Assembly: GCF_005222915.1 (NCBI RefSeq)
Contig: NZ_STFX01000023.1
Location: 1 to 64,000 of the forward strand
Reading direction: 5' to 3'
Source: Rhizobium sp. FKL33
Lineage (GTDB): Bacteria > Pseudomonadota > Alphaproteobacteria > Rhizobiales > Rhizobiaceae
Length of the DNA: 64,000 nucleotides
Shown here: one piece after another, positions 36,720 through 45,423 of the stretch
Position numbering within the stretch: the first letter of the stretch is position 1
How the letters are laid out: every line of letters starts with the position of its first letter
Program-made: the position numbers and the translations under genes
The notes under the pieces: model-generated
What the model saw: only the letters and a program-made list of their open reading frames with translations
Database searches by the model: none
Told to the model about the DNA's origin: nothing

Positions 36720-36915
36720 CCCCTCATCCCCCTGCCGGGACCTTCTCCCCGCGCCTGCGGGGAGAAGGAGGATGGGGCGCCGTCCTTGCCACATCGCCCT
36801 TCTCCCCGTTTTACGGGGAGAAGGTGGCGGCAGCCGGATGAGGGGCGGAGCACGCCCTCGCCTCAGCCAATCTCCCCCTTGAGGGGGAGAAGGTCCCGGC
36901 AGGGGGATGAGGGGC
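36720..36915. repeat. composite palindromic mosaic repeat inside the bufferin operon
   Basis: Three modules of the same element as at 141-267: CCCCTCATCCCCCTGCCGGG opens it, a CTTCTCCCC...GGGGAGAAGG stem lies in the middle, and GGCAGGGGGATGAGGGGCT closes it. It fills most of the 36666-36946 gap between bufB and bufA, so it lies within the operon transcript and could attenuate expression of bufBCD relative to bufA. Confidence 0.75.
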
Positions 36916-36946
36916 TGTGCACGACGCGCACGCCTTCAAAGCGCGA

Positions 36947-37225
36947 TCACATCGGCGCCGGGCCCTGTTCCAGCGAGCCCATGCCGTCGGGCGTCTTCAT
37001 GGTGACGCAGGTGCCGGCGGGGACGAGCTTCCAGGCGTTCTTCTGGTAGTCGACCTTGGAGGTGCCGGCGCAGGTGGTGCCGGCGCCGGCGGCGCAATCG
37101 TTCTGGCCCTTCAGCGCGACGCCGTAGCATTTTTCCTTGCTGGCTGCGGCGGCGGGGGTCGTGGCGGCGGCGGTGAGAGCGGCGGCGACGGAAGCGGCGA
37201 GGACGGCGGTGTTGACGAGGTTCAT
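36947..37225 (-). CDS. bufA1: bufferin precursor, DUF2282 (BufA1-like), second copy
   Basis: 92 residues. Signal peptide ([20 protein letters not shown]), cleavage after AAA, then a core with four cysteines: Cys33 ([13 protein letters not shown]), Cys44, Cys52, Cys73 ([15 protein letters not shown]). In bufferins two of the four are converted to thiooxazole-type heterocycles that bind Cu(I). ATG at 37225 with GGGAGA upstream. It is 49 bases downstream of the other bufA and its DNA is closely similar in the core. Confidence 0.9.
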   Translation of the reverse strand: MNLVNTAVLAASVAAALTAAATTPAAAASKEKCYGVALKGQNDCAAGAGTTCAGTSKVDYQKNAWKLVPAGTCVTMKTPDGMGSLEQGPAPM

Positions 37226-37274
37226 ATGGTTCTCCCAGTAAAAAGCGAGGTCAGGTTGATGAGGGTGGAGGCGA

Positions 37275-37538
37275 TCAGGCCGGGGTCAGCGAACCCATGC
37301 CGGCAGGCGTCTTCATCGTAACGCAAGTGCCGGCGGGCACCAGCTTGAAAGAGGCCTTGTCGTAATCGACCTTGGAATGGCCGGCGCAGTCATGCTTGCC
37401 GGCGGCGCAATCGTTCTGGCCCTTCAGCGCGACGCCGTAGCACTTTTCCTGTTCGGCGGCGGCGGCCGGAACGGCGACGGCGGCGAGCGCGGAGGCGAGC
37501 GAGCCGGCGAGGGTCAAAGTCAGCATGGTCTTGTTCAT
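37275..37538 (-). CDS. bufA1: bufferin precursor, DUF2282 (BufA1-like), first copy
   Basis: 87 residues. Signal peptide with [13 protein letters not shown] and cleavage near residue 28; four cysteines at 33, 44, 51 and 72, the same spacing as its neighbour except for one residue fewer in the middle loop ([12 protein letters not shown]). Probable periplasmic, post-translationally modified copper-sequestering peptide. The ATG at 37538 has GGAGA eight bases upstream. The promoter-like motif at 37585-37610 lies upstream. Confidence 0.9.
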   Translation of the reverse strand: MNKTMLTLTLAGSLASALAAVAVPAAAAEQEKCYGVALKGQNDCAAGKHDCAGHSKVDYDKASFKLVPAGTCVTMKTPAGMGSLTPA

Positions 37539-37584
37539 CGATCTGTCTCCGTTGAGCGGCCATTCATCGGCCTGCATCGGGGAA

Positions 37585-37610
37585 TACGGAGACATTTCCG
37601 GCGGTGTTAC
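37585..37610 (-). promoter_or_regulatory. candidate ECF-sigma promoter for the bufferin operon
   Basis: On the minus strand: GTAACA, 16 bases, CGTA, about 47 bases upstream of the first bufA start. The same arrangement with one base different lies upstream of the sigma factor gene on the other strand. SigF-like ECF factors are reported to use a GTAAC-type -35; I recall this and have not checked it. Supports coregulation. Confidence 0.55.
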
Positions 37611-37709
37611 AGGCCTATCAAAATTTTTTCGGCAGAGATCCTTTTCACACCGCCCACACGCAAGCGTGATTGCGCATCGCCCATATTTGAATTTTTTCAT
37701 GTTCGCGCT

Positions 37710-37737
37710 GTAATAAAGGCGCTGATGCCTGCGTAAC
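37710..37737 (+). promoter_or_regulatory. candidate autoregulatory promoter of the ECF sigma gene
   Basis: GTAATA (37710-37715), 16 bases, CGTAAC (37732-37737). Same spacing and nearly the same bases as the motif on the opposite strand. The predicted transcription start would fall about 6 bases before the GTG start, so the message would be nearly leaderless or the true start codon is further in. Weak on its own, stronger as a pair. Confidence 0.4.
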
Positions 37738-37749
37738 GGGGGAAGAGGC

Positions 37750-38310
37750 GTGACGATTTCGGCGCGACAACAGCAATGGGCGGCCTGGATGCGGGCGGCG
37801 CTTTCGGGCGACGAGCGCGCCTATCACGCCTTTCTCACCGATGTGGCGCCGCATCTGCGCGCTATGGCGCGGAGACGTTGCGACATGCTCGGCGCGGATA
37901 AGAGCCTGGCCGAAGACATCGTGCAGGAGGTGCTGCTCAGCGTGCATCTCAAGCGCGGCTCGTGGGATCCGTCGCGGCCGATCGGCCCCTGGCTGGCCGC
38001 GATCACGCGCAACAAACTGATCGACGCGCTGCGCCGCAAGGGGCGTCGCGTCGACATCCCGATCGAGGACGTGGCGGAGACGCTCGCCGCCCTCGACGCG
38101 GGCGACACCGAGCAGGATCTGGGCGACGCCAGCCGTCTCCTCGACCGGCTCAAGGATCCGCAGCGCGACATCGTGCGCTCCATTTCGCTCGAAGGGCGGG
38201 AGGTGCGCGAGACCGCGGCGCGGCTGAACATGACGGAGGGCGCGGTGCGCGTGGCCCTGCACAGGGCGCTCAAAACGCTCGCGGCCCTTTATCGGAGCAC
38301 GGTGGAATGA
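37750..38310 (+). CDS. sigF: ECF sigma factor, SigF-like
   Basis: 186 residues. Region 2 is seen in YHAFLTDVAPHLRAMARRRC and DIVQEVLLSVHLKRGSWDP; region 4 in LKDPQRDIVRSISLEGREVR and AARLNMTEGAVRVALHRALK. GTG start at 37750 with GGGGAAGAGG just upstream. It overlaps nrsF by four bases (ATGA). Divergent from the bufferin operon, the known target of SigF in Caulobacter. Held inactive by NrsF and released by metal or redox stress (family knowledge). Confidence 0.9.
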   Translation: MTISARQQQWAAWMRAALSGDERAYHAFLTDVAPHLRAMARRRCDMLGADKSLAEDIVQEVLLSVHLKRGSWDPSRPIGPWLAAITRNKLIDALRRKGRRVDIPIEDVAETLAALDAGDTEQDLGDASRLLDRLKDPQRDIVRSISLEGREVRETAARLNMTEGAVRVALHRALKTLAALYRSTVE

Positions 38311-38942
38311 AAACCGAAGACCTGATCGCCCTGATGGCGAAAGACGCCAAGTCCGTCAAACCGCTCGGCCCCGCCTTTTCCGGCTGGCTGGCGCTCGGCG
38401 CGGCTGCCTCCGCATTGCTGCTTATCGCCACGATCGGGCTGAGGCCCGATCTCGCCGCAATGATCGCCACGCCGCGCGTCGCCTTCAAGATCGCCCTGAC
38501 GCTGCTGCTCGCCTTTTCCGCCATCCTGCTCGCCCGTCGGATCGGCGAACCCGGCGCCTCGCTCCGCCCGGCCTTCACGCTGATCGGGATCGCGGGGCTC
38601 GCGCTTGTCGGCGGGGTGGTCGCCGAACTCGCCGCCCTGCCCCGGCAGAACTGGATGACCAGCCTGATCGGCCGCAATTCGAATTACTGCCTCATCGCCA
38701 TTCCGACCCTGTCGCTGATGCCGCTCGCAGGCCTGATGCTGGCGCTCCGGCGCGGCGCGCCCGGCCATCCGGCGCTCGCCGGCGCAGGCGCCGGTCTCGC
38801 CGCCGGCGCGGCGGCGGCGGCCATCTATGCCTGGCACTGCCCCGACGACAGCCCGCTTTTCGTCGCCTGCTGGTACATGCTGTCGATCCTGACAGTCACC
38901 CTCGCGGGCAGCCTGATCGGCGCCCGCGCGCTCAGGTGGTGA
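38307..38942 (+). CDS. nrsF: NrsF/DUF1109-type anti-sigma factor
   Basis: 211 residues, six or so membrane segments, DUF1109 family. A short cytoplasmic N-terminus (LIALMAKDAKSVKPLGPAF) binds the sigma factor; the periplasmic-side cysteines that sense stress in the family are likely those in NYCLIAIPTLSLMPLAGL and WHCPDDSPLFVACWYM. The ATG overlaps the sigma stop by four bases, so they are made together. Confidence 0.9.
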   Translation: MKTEDLIALMAKDAKSVKPLGPAFSGWLALGAAASALLLIATIGLRPDLAAMIATPRVAFKIALTLLLAFSAILLARRIGEPGASLRPAFTLIGIAGLALVGGVVAELAALPRQNWMTSLIGRNSNYCLIAIPTLSLMPLAGLMLALRRGAPGHPALAGAGAGLAAGAAAAAIYAWHCPDDSPLFVACWYMLSILTVTLAGSLIGARALRW

Positions 38943-38991
38943 CGCGCCGGATGGCTTTTCCGACAATCAGAGATTGACGAAACCAGCGCTG

Positions 38992-39030
38992 CTCCATTAG
39001 TACTCAAATCATTCCCTGAGTATAATGGAG
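38992..39030 (+). promoter_or_regulatory. extended dyad covering the ribosome binding site
   Basis: CTCCATTA pairs with TAATGGAG and TACTCA with TGAGTA around a 10-base loop, with only a single-base bulge (G39000): 14 base pairs. The downstream arm contains a perfect TATAAT (39021-39026) and the first four bases of the GGAGG ribosome binding site (39027-39031) of the RTX gene at 39037. It could hide the site in mRNA, or act as a DNA operator. Confidence 0.6.
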
Positions 39031-39036
39031 GACAAC

Positions 39037-39894
39037 ATGGGCGTGTTTACTGTAACGCCGGGTGATTTCGAATATACATTTGCGAGCTTTGTCGCGGCGG
39101 TCAACGCCTTCATCTTCGACGAGGCCGACTTCGACAACAAGACGAGCACTTCTTTCAAGTCGGTTATCACCGACGGCCTGTTCGAAGATCTGGGTTTCAC
39201 CGTCAAGGGCAGCGGCTTCCGCTACAATGGCGACAGCCTGGTCGATGGCGTGATCCGCTCGATCACCCCGACCATCGACGGCGAGGCCGTCTTCCGGATC
39301 GCCGGCACACTGGATATGGATGTCTATCGTCCACTGATCATCAAGGAGCTCACCGGCGCCGACCGTCTGGCGCTGGAGCGCAAACTGTTCAGCGAGACCT
39401 GGCATTACACCGGAACGGATGTTCAGGATATCGCCACCAGGAACAGCGTCCTGGGCGGCGACGGCTATCGCTTCAACCCCAAGGGCAACGACATCATCAA
39501 GCTGATGGGCGGCAATGACGATTTCTATTCCGGCGATGGCAATGACAGGCTCTATGGCGGCTCCGGCAATGACCGGGTGGACGGCGGGGCGGGCCGCGAC
39601 CTCGTCCATGGCGGAACCGGCAAGGACGCGCTGACCGGCGGGACCGGCGTCGACACATTCCTGTTCAAGACCGGCGACGGCAAGGACACGATCCGCGATT
39701 TCGACGCCAAAGGCGGAGACCACGACAAGATCGATCTCTCCGACGTCGGTTCGATCAAGGACTGGGCCGATCTCAAGGCGCATCATCTTTCCCGGGACGG
39801 CGCCGATGTGATCATCAATGCCGGTTCGGGCGACGCGTTGCGGCTGGACGATGTCAGGCTCGCCGATCTCGACAGGGGCGATTTCCTGTTCTGA
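39037..39894 (+). CDS. small RTX calcium-binding protein
   Basis: 285 residues. An N-terminal domain of about 150 residues of unknown fold (FTVTPGDFEYTFASFVAAVN, TLDMDVYRPLIIKELTGADR), then RTX repeats (MGGNDDFYSGDGNDRLYGGS) and a C-terminal M10_C-like module ending LADLDRGDFLF. Type I secreted. ATG at 39037 has GGAGG five bases upstream; the in-frame ATG at 39025 overlaps the site. The gene follows nrsF by 94 bases on the same strand and could be read through from it. Confidence 0.87.
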   Translation: MGVFTVTPGDFEYTFASFVAAVNAFIFDEADFDNKTSTSFKSVITDGLFEDLGFTVKGSGFRYNGDSLVDGVIRSITPTIDGEAVFRIAGTLDMDVYRPLIIKELTGADRLALERKLFSETWHYTGTDVQDIATRNSVLGGDGYRFNPKGNDIIKLMGGNDDFYSGDGNDRLYGGSGNDRVDGGAGRDLVHGGTGKDALTGGTGVDTFLFKTGDGKDTIRDFDAKGGDHDKIDLSDVGSIKDWADLKAHHLSRDGADVIINAGSGDALRLDDVRLADLDRGDFLF

Positions 39895-40050
39895 ACGCGG
39901 CGCTTCGCGGATCATTTTCGGGAGCATCAGCATAAAACGCTAAAATTTCGGGGCTCCCGTTCATCAGACGCTAACCAAAACCGGCTGTAACTCTCGATCG
40001 GGGGGATGCATTTGACGTCCCCCCCTGTTGTTACGGAGTGGCGCGTGTTG

Positions 40051-41352
40051 ATGTCTGCAGATTTGGGCCTGACCTATCCTCGAACGACGGCGGCGCGCCC
40101 TGCGGTGCTGCTCGTCGAGGGATCGGAATCGCTCGCGCTGCTGCTCAAGACGCGCATCGAGGACGAGGCCGGCGTCGATGTCGTCTGCCGCCATTCGCTC
40201 GCCGAGGCGCGCGCGGCGCTGAAGACGCGGCGCTTCACGCTCCTGGTCGCCGCCCGCACCCTGCCCGACGCCCCCGACGGCGAGATCGTGGCGCTTGCGG
40301 AAAAGGCCGAGACGCCGTTCATCCTGCTGACCGCCACCTTCGATCCCAAGCTGCGCAGCCGTTTTGCCCGGCAGCATCTGGTCGATTACTTCGTCAAGGA
40401 CAATGCGCATGCCGCGCAGCTGGTGACGGCGGCGATCGCCAAATTCATCGCCAATCGCGACGTGACGGTGCTGGTGGTGGACGACAGCGCCTCTGGCCGC
40501 AGCAAACTCGCCGAAATTCTCAATCGCCAGAACTTCACCGTCCTGCAGACCAGCTGCGCCGAAGACGCCATGCGCCGCATCGACGCCGGCGGCATCGAAC
40601 TGGTGATCGTCGACTATTACATGCCCGGCATGAACGGCTATGAGCTGATCCGCAAGATCCGCGAGACGCATCCCTCCGACCGCATCCGGCTGATCGGCGT
40701 CTCCGCCTCCTCCGACCGCATGCTCGCCGCCGCATTTCTGAAAGCCGGCGCCTCGGATTTCCTCTACCGGCCCTTCGTGACCGAAGAGCTGCAATGCCGG
40801 CTCGACGCGCATGTGGAGACGCTCAGCCAGATCAAGCGCCTGCGCCACCTCGCCGAGCATGATCCGCTCACCGGCCTCTACAATCGCCGCGCCTTTTTCG
40901 ACCATGCCCAGCGCAAGCTGCGCGAACTCAAGGCGTCGGGCCGCCGCGGCTCGGTGTTCATCGTCGACATCGATCATTTCAAGCAGATCAACGACACGCA
41001 TGGCCACGAGGCCGGCGACAAGGTGCTTATCGGCGCCGCCCGGCTGATCCGCGCCCATGCCGAACTGACCGGCGCGCTCTGCGCCCGTTTCGGCGGCGAG
41101 GAATTCGTGGTGCTCTCCACCGACCTGACCGACATCGCCGCCGAAGCCTCGGCGGAGGCGCTGCGCACCCATTTCGCCGCTAGCCGCTTCGACGCCACGG
41201 ACGAGCCGATCGCCGCGACCATCTCGCTCGGCCTCGCCGAACTCGATCCCGGCGAAACGCTGTCCAACGCGCTCAACGCCGCCGACCAGATGCTCTATCT
41301 CGCCAAAAGCGGCGGCCGCAACAGGGTCGTGTCGGACCGGTCGTTTGCGTGA
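40051..41352 (+). CDS. PleD-like diguanylate cyclase with a degenerate first receiver
   Basis: 433 residues. The first receiver (about 15-135) has LVEGSES where DD should be and no phospho-Asp. The second (138-255) has VVDDSA, Asp188 in VDYYMPG, and YRPF instead of the usual Lys-Pro. The GGDEF domain has an intact FGGEEF at 347-352. The architecture is that of PleD, which makes c-di-GMP when phosphorylated at the second receiver. In-frame GTG 40045 and TTG 40048 precede ATG 40051; GGAG sits best before the GTG, so the start is uncertain by two residues. Confidence 0.9.
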   Translation: MSADLGLTYPRTTAARPAVLLVEGSESLALLLKTRIEDEAGVDVVCRHSLAEARAALKTRRFTLLVAARTLPDAPDGEIVALAEKAETPFILLTATFDPKLRSRFARQHLVDYFVKDNAHAAQLVTAAIAKFIANRDVTVLVVDDSASGRSKLAEILNRQNFTVLQTSCAEDAMRRIDAGGIELVIVDYYMPGMNGYELIRKIRETHPSDRIRLIGVSASSDRMLAAAFLKAGASDFLYRPFVTEELQCRLDAHVETLSQIKRLRHLAEHDPLTGLYNRRAFFDHAQRKLRELKASGRRGSVFIVDIDHFKQINDTHGHEAGDKVLIGAARLIRAHAELTGALCARFGGEEFVVLSTDLTDIAAEASAEALRTHFAASRFDATDEPIAATISLGLAELDPGETLSNALNAADQMLYLAKSGGRNRVVSDRSFA

Positions 41353-41425
41353 CGCGTTTTTCCTTGCGTCGGGCGGCGGCCGGGGCCTATCCTCGCCCCA
41401 ACCTCCTCAACGCCGCGTCGCCCTC

Positions 41426-42184
41426 ATGCTCGCCGCCTTTCGCGCCCTGTCCGCCACACAACGCTCGGCCCGCGCCGACCGGCATCTCGCCTATTGCCTG
41501 ACCTTTACGGCCGGCGCGGCCAATGCCGGCGGCTTCATGGCGGTGGGGCAATACACCTCGCATATGTCGGGCATCGTCTCGGCCATGGCCGATCACCTGA
41601 CGCTCGGACAGGCGGCGCTCGTCGGCGCGGGGCTTTCGGCCTTTCTCGCTTTCGTCGCGGGGGCGGCGACGTCGGCGATCCTGGTCAACTGGGCGCGGCG
41701 GCGGCGGCTTCACAGCGAATACGCCCTGCCGCTGATGCTGGAGGCGGCGCTGCTGGGGCTGTTCGCGCTGATCGGCCCTCGGCTGCAGACCTATGCCTGG
41801 GCGCTGGTTCCGGCGACGGTGATGCTGCTCTGCTTCATCATGGGGCTGCAGAACGCCATCATCACCAAGCTGTCGCAGGCGCGCATCCGCACCACCCATA
41901 TCACCGGCCTCGTCACCGACATGGGCATCGAGATCGGCAAGGCGCTCTACTGGAACGCGCCCTCCTCGACCCTGCCGCCGGTCAAAGCCGACCGCGACAA
42001 GCTCGGCCTGCTCGCCAGCCTGATCGGCCTGTTCTTCTCAGGCGGCGTGCTCGGCGCCAAGGCTTTCCTGATCACCGGCTTTGCGGCGGCTTACGCGCTT
42101 GCGGCGCTGGTGGCGGCGCTGGCGATCGCGCCGGTGATCGAGGATCTCGCCGGAATAACCCGCCGGTTCGGCCGAGGGGGATGA
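41426..42184 (+). CDS. DUF1275 (YoaK) membrane protein
   Basis: 252 residues, seven hydrophobic segments. YCLTFTAGAANAGGFMAVGQ, TSHMSGIVS and GLQNAIITKLSQARIRTTHI are characteristic of the DUF1275 family, whose transport substrate is unknown. The ATG at 41426 was chosen because homologues begin near MLAAFRAL; the open frame extends back to 41345 and overlaps the cyclase gene. It may be cotranscribed with the cyclase gene. Confidence 0.85.
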   Translation: MLAAFRALSATQRSARADRHLAYCLTFTAGAANAGGFMAVGQYTSHMSGIVSAMADHLTLGQAALVGAGLSAFLAFVAGAATSAILVNWARRRRLHSEYALPLMLEAALLGLFALIGPRLQTYAWALVPATVMLLCFIMGLQNAIITKLSQARIRTTHITGLVTDMGIEIGKALYWNAPSSTLPPVKADRDKLGLLASLIGLFFSGGVLGAKAFLITGFAAAYALAALVAALAIAPVIEDLAGITRRFGRGG

Positions 42185-42196
42185 CGGGGCGGCGGC

Positions 42197-44380
42197 TCAG
42201 GCCGCCCGGCGGCTTGCGCCAGCGCGGCTCGGCGCTTCCAGCACGAAACGGCCGATGAGCACATCGAGCTTTTCCGCCTCTTCGCTGAGCGCGTGGCTGG
42301 ACGCGTTGGTCTCTTCCACCATGGCGGCGTTGCGTTGGGTCATCTGGTCCATCTGGTTGACGGCGTCGGTGATCTCGGTGACGGCGGCGGCCTGCTGGCG
42401 GGCGTTATCGATGATGGTGGCGATCTCGCCGTCCATGGCGACGATGCGGCCTTCGATCTCGGTCAGGAAACCACCTGACTGCCCGACCAGCTGAACGCCG
42501 GCCGTCACCTCTTCCGACGACTTCTGGATCAGCGTCTTGATTTCGCGCGCCGCCTTGGCCGACCTCTGGGCGAGTTCGCGCACCTCCTGGGCCACGACCG
42601 CAAAACCCTTGCCGCTTTCCCCTGCCCGCGCCGCCTCGACCCCGGCATTGAGCGCCAGGAGATTGGTCTGGAAGGCGATCTCGTCGATCACGCCGATGAT
42701 GTTGGAGATTTCCGTCGACGAATTCTCGATGCGCTGCATGGCGCCCATGGCGGCCTGCATCACCTGCCCGGATGTTTCGGTGCTCTTGCGCGTCGCCGTG
42801 GCGATGTCGCCGACGCGCTGGGCGCGCGAGGCGGATTCGCTGATCGCCGTGCGGATCTCGTTGATCGAGGCGGCGGCCTCTTCCAGCGCCGCGGCCTGCC
42901 GCTGGGTGCGTTCGGCAAGATCGTCGGCGCTGGCGCGCATTTCGTTGACGCCGCCGGTGACGCCGGCCGCAGTGGCCGAGACGCTTTCGAGCGCGCCCCG
43001 CAACTGCCGGAGCGACAGATTGAAGGCGGCGCGCAGCGGTTCGAGATCCTCGGCGAAGCGGATGTCGATGCCGCCCGTCAGATCGCCGCGGGCGAGACTA
43101 TCGAGGCCCTTGCCGAGTTCCCCGATCGCCAGTTGCAGATCGGCGGCGCGGCGGGCGTTTTCAGCCTGCCGGGCTTCGGTGTCACGCAGCTTTTCTTCCG
43201 CCGCGCGCTGTCGGTCCTCGTTTTCGAGCCGGGCATGGCGGGCCTGATTGTCGATGCAGGTGACGATGGCCGCGCTCAGCCGACCGATCTCGTCGCGATA
43301 GCCGGTCGCCGTCACCTGTACGCCCTCTTCTTCCCGCGCGTAACGCTCGGTGGCGACGACGAGCCGTTTCAGCGGCCGCATCACGGTCAGGGTCATCGAG
43401 CCGGACACCAGTAGCGTCACGACGACCGCGCCGATGGTGATCGCCAGTCCATAGGCCATTTCCGCGAATTTCTCGGCGGCGGCGGTTTCTGCCTGGGCGC
43501 GGATGCTGCGCAGATCGGCGATCTCGGCCTCATGCAGCGCTTCGATGCGCGCCGTGGCCTTGCCGAACCAATCCGCCCCGGCGAGATCGGCCAGGGGACG
43601 GTCGCCGTCGCTCATCAACATCTTCTCGCGGATGGCCTCTAGCCCGCGGCTTTCCGGGGTGTTGGGGAGACCCGTGACGATGCGGATCGCCTCGCCATCC
43701 CCCTGCGCGGCATAACGTTTCAACAACGCCTCCTCGGCGCCTGCGAATTTAGAAAAGGCCATAAACAGATCGGCGGGGATTTTACCGGCGTTGATGAAGC
43801 CGTTGCCCATGCCGCGCTCCTGGCCGGCGAGTTCCTTGGCTTCCGCCAGATTGAGGAAATTCGACATGCGGCTGGAGATCGTGTCGGCCTTGTCCGGACG
43901 TGACATGTCGCCGGCCAGTTCGAGCAGTCCTGCGATCAACCCGGTATAGGCGGTGAAAGCCTCCTTGGGCTTGACATCGAGCGCATCGATCTTCGAGCGT
44001 AGGCCGATAAGCCCGGCGACCCCGTCACCGACACCCTTGAGCTTGTTCGTCTCCACGCCGAGCGTTATCGCATTGCTCCCGATGGCCGGCAGCGAGATAG
44101 CGGACGCATCGGTCTTGCCGCGCGCCGCAGCCAGCTTGTCGCCATTGTTTTTGCCCTTCGAACCCAGAAAACCGGCCGTCAAACCCCGCTCGATCTGGAG
44201 AAAATGCACGAGGCCACTGACCTCTTCGACATGGGCGCTGGCGACGATCATTCGTTGGGCGGCCTGATATTGCGCATATTCTCCGAGCAACATATGTGTG
44301 CCGACGACGATGAGAGCGGCGAGAGGCGCGAGCGCGGAGACCCAGAGTCTCATCGTGATGGACGTGTCGGATATGCGCAT
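42197..44380 (-). CDS. methyl-accepting chemotaxis protein with NIT sensor domain
   Basis: 727 residues. A first membrane helix (about 12-33); a nitrate/nitrite-sensing NIT domain ([37 protein letters not shown]), about 45-290; a second membrane helix ([20 protein letters not shown]); HAMP; then the cytoplasmic signalling hairpin with [20 protein letters not shown]. There is no CheR-binding pentapeptide at the end. The ATG at 44380 has GGAG upstream; the ATG at 44401 is an alternative. Nitrate sensing is inferred from the domain. Confidence 0.9.
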   Translation of the reverse strand: MRISDTSITMRLWVSALAPLAALIVVGTHMLLGEYAQYQAAQRMIVASAHVEEVSGLVHFLQIERGLTAGFLGSKGKNNGDKLAAARGKTDASAISLPAIGSNAITLGVETNKLKGVGDGVAGLIGLRSKIDALDVKPKEAFTAYTGLIAGLLELAGDMSRPDKADTISSRMSNFLNLAEAKELAGQERGMGNGFINAGKIPADLFMAFSKFAGAEEALLKRYAAQGDGEAIRIVTGLPNTPESRGLEAIREKMLMSDGDRPLADLAGADWFGKATARIEALHEAEIADLRSIRAQAETAAAEKFAEMAYGLAITIGAVVVTLLVSGSMTLTVMRPLKRLVVATERYAREEEGVQVTATGYRDEIGRLSAAIVTCIDNQARHARLENEDRQRAAEEKLRDTEARQAENARRAADLQLAIGELGKGLDSLARGDLTGGIDIRFAEDLEPLRAAFNLSLRQLRGALESVSATAAGVTGGVNEMRASADDLAERTQRQAAALEEAAASINEIRTAISESASRAQRVGDIATATRKSTETSGQVMQAAMGAMQRIENSSTEISNIIGVIDEIAFQTNLLALNAGVEAARAGESGKGFAVVAQEVRELAQRSAKAAREIKTLIQKSSEEVTAGVQLVGQSGGFLTEIEGRIVAMDGEIATIIDNARQQAAAVTEITDAVNQMDQMTQRNAAMVEETNASSHALSEEAEKLDVLIGRFVLEAPSRAGASRRAA

Positions 44381-44687
44381 CGGGTACTCCAGCTCATGCA
44401 TGATTTATTTTAGTCAATATTCACATACCTCCCTAACAAACACTTTATGGTTGGATGCAAGGAATTATGTTTCGCTCTTTTTAATTTAGATCCTTCGCGT
44501 AAAACGGCAGATTCACAGCGACACTCCCTCAAATGACGTAACGTCTGTTGCGCTTGCTCCGGTCTTGCCGCCCCTCAAATGTTAACGCTTAATTCCCATT
44601 CGTCGCCGGTAACCCTTCGTTAACCATGAAATGCAACCATTTATCCACCATGGGGGCATGGGCATCGCATTTTAAGGGGTCTCTAAT
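44381..44687. other. divergent intergenic region with TTAA motifs
   Basis: 307 bases between the chemoreceptor and parA starts, distinctly AT-rich in its first half. TTAACCAT at 44620-44627 matches a CtrA half-site, and GTTAAC at 44581-44586 is another TTAA. These are weak evidence of cell-cycle control of parA. The parA ribosome binding site (AAGGGG) is nine bases before its ATG. Confidence 0.4.
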
Positions 44688-45401
44688 ATGCCAGTTATTA
44701 CAATCGCGAACACCAAAGGCGGAGCAGGCAAGACGACGGCGGCGGTGCTGCTGGCGGTGGAGCTCGCCCATTGCGGCCACAAGGTCACGGTTTTCGACAG
44801 CGACGCCCAGGCCTGGTTCTCCGAATGGTACAATGTGGCGCGGCCGGCGGGCCTGCTCACACTCGTCACCCGGGTGACGCCGGCCTCGCTGGAATGTCAG
44901 ATCCGCGACATGGCGCCGGATGAATATTTCATCATCGATCTCGCCGGCGAGCGCAACCAGCTGACCGCCACCGCGCTGGCCTTCGCCAATCACGTGCTGA
45001 TCCCGGTGCAGGGTTCGGCGATGGACGCCAAGGGCGCGATGAAGATCCTCGACCTGATCAAGCAGATCAAGGCCGAGACCGGCTACGACATTCCGCATTC
45101 GGTACTGCTCTCGCGCGTCAACCCGATGGTGACCACGCATTCGCTCTTGGTCATCAAGGGCCTGCTCGCCCAGCGCAACGTCAATGTGCTGGCCACGCCG
45201 ATCGTGGAGCGCGGCGCCTATCGCGAAATGTTCGACCATGGCGTGACGATCTACGATCTCGACCCGGCGAAAACCTCCAATCTCGACCGCGCCCAGGCCA
45301 ACGCCCGCGAATTCGCCGCCGAAATCATGCGGCTGCTGCCGGCCCGCGTCATCCGCACCACCCGCCGCAAGACCTTCTTCGGCTGGGGCCGGGCGGCGTG
45401 A
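44688..45401 (+). CDS. ParA-family partition ATPase
   Basis: 237 residues. Deviant Walker A KGGAGKTT (Lys10 and Lys15), Walker A' VFDSDAQ, Walker B FIIDLAGE. It closely resembles the small ParA/VirC1-like ATPases that act without an N-terminal DNA-binding domain. No ParB gene or parS site is seen nearby, so its cargo (plasmid, protein cluster or chemoreceptor array) is unknown. ATG at 44688. Followed by a strong terminator. Confidence 0.88.
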   Translation: MPVITIANTKGGAGKTTAAVLLAVELAHCGHKVTVFDSDAQAWFSEWYNVARPAGLLTLVTRVTPASLECQIRDMAPDEYFIIDLAGERNQLTATALAFANHVLIPVQGSAMDAKGAMKILDLIKQIKAETGYDIPHSVLLSRVNPMVTTHSLLVIKGLLAQRNVNVLATPIVERGAYREMFDHGVTIYDLDPAKTSNLDRAQANAREFAAEIMRLLPARVIRTTRRKTFFGWGRAA

Positions 45402-45423
45402 GGCGCGCCTATAACTGACACGA

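Noticed and set aside
39021-39026. TATAAT as a -10 promoter element for the small RTX gene
   Set aside because: No acceptable -35 at 16-18 bases, and a transcript from it would start about four bases before the ATG. I treat it as part of the dyad.
44381-44687. Firm CtrA regulation of parA
   Set aside because: Only a half-site (TTAACCAT) and another TTAA are present, not a TTAA-N7-TTAA full site; kept as a weak remark only.
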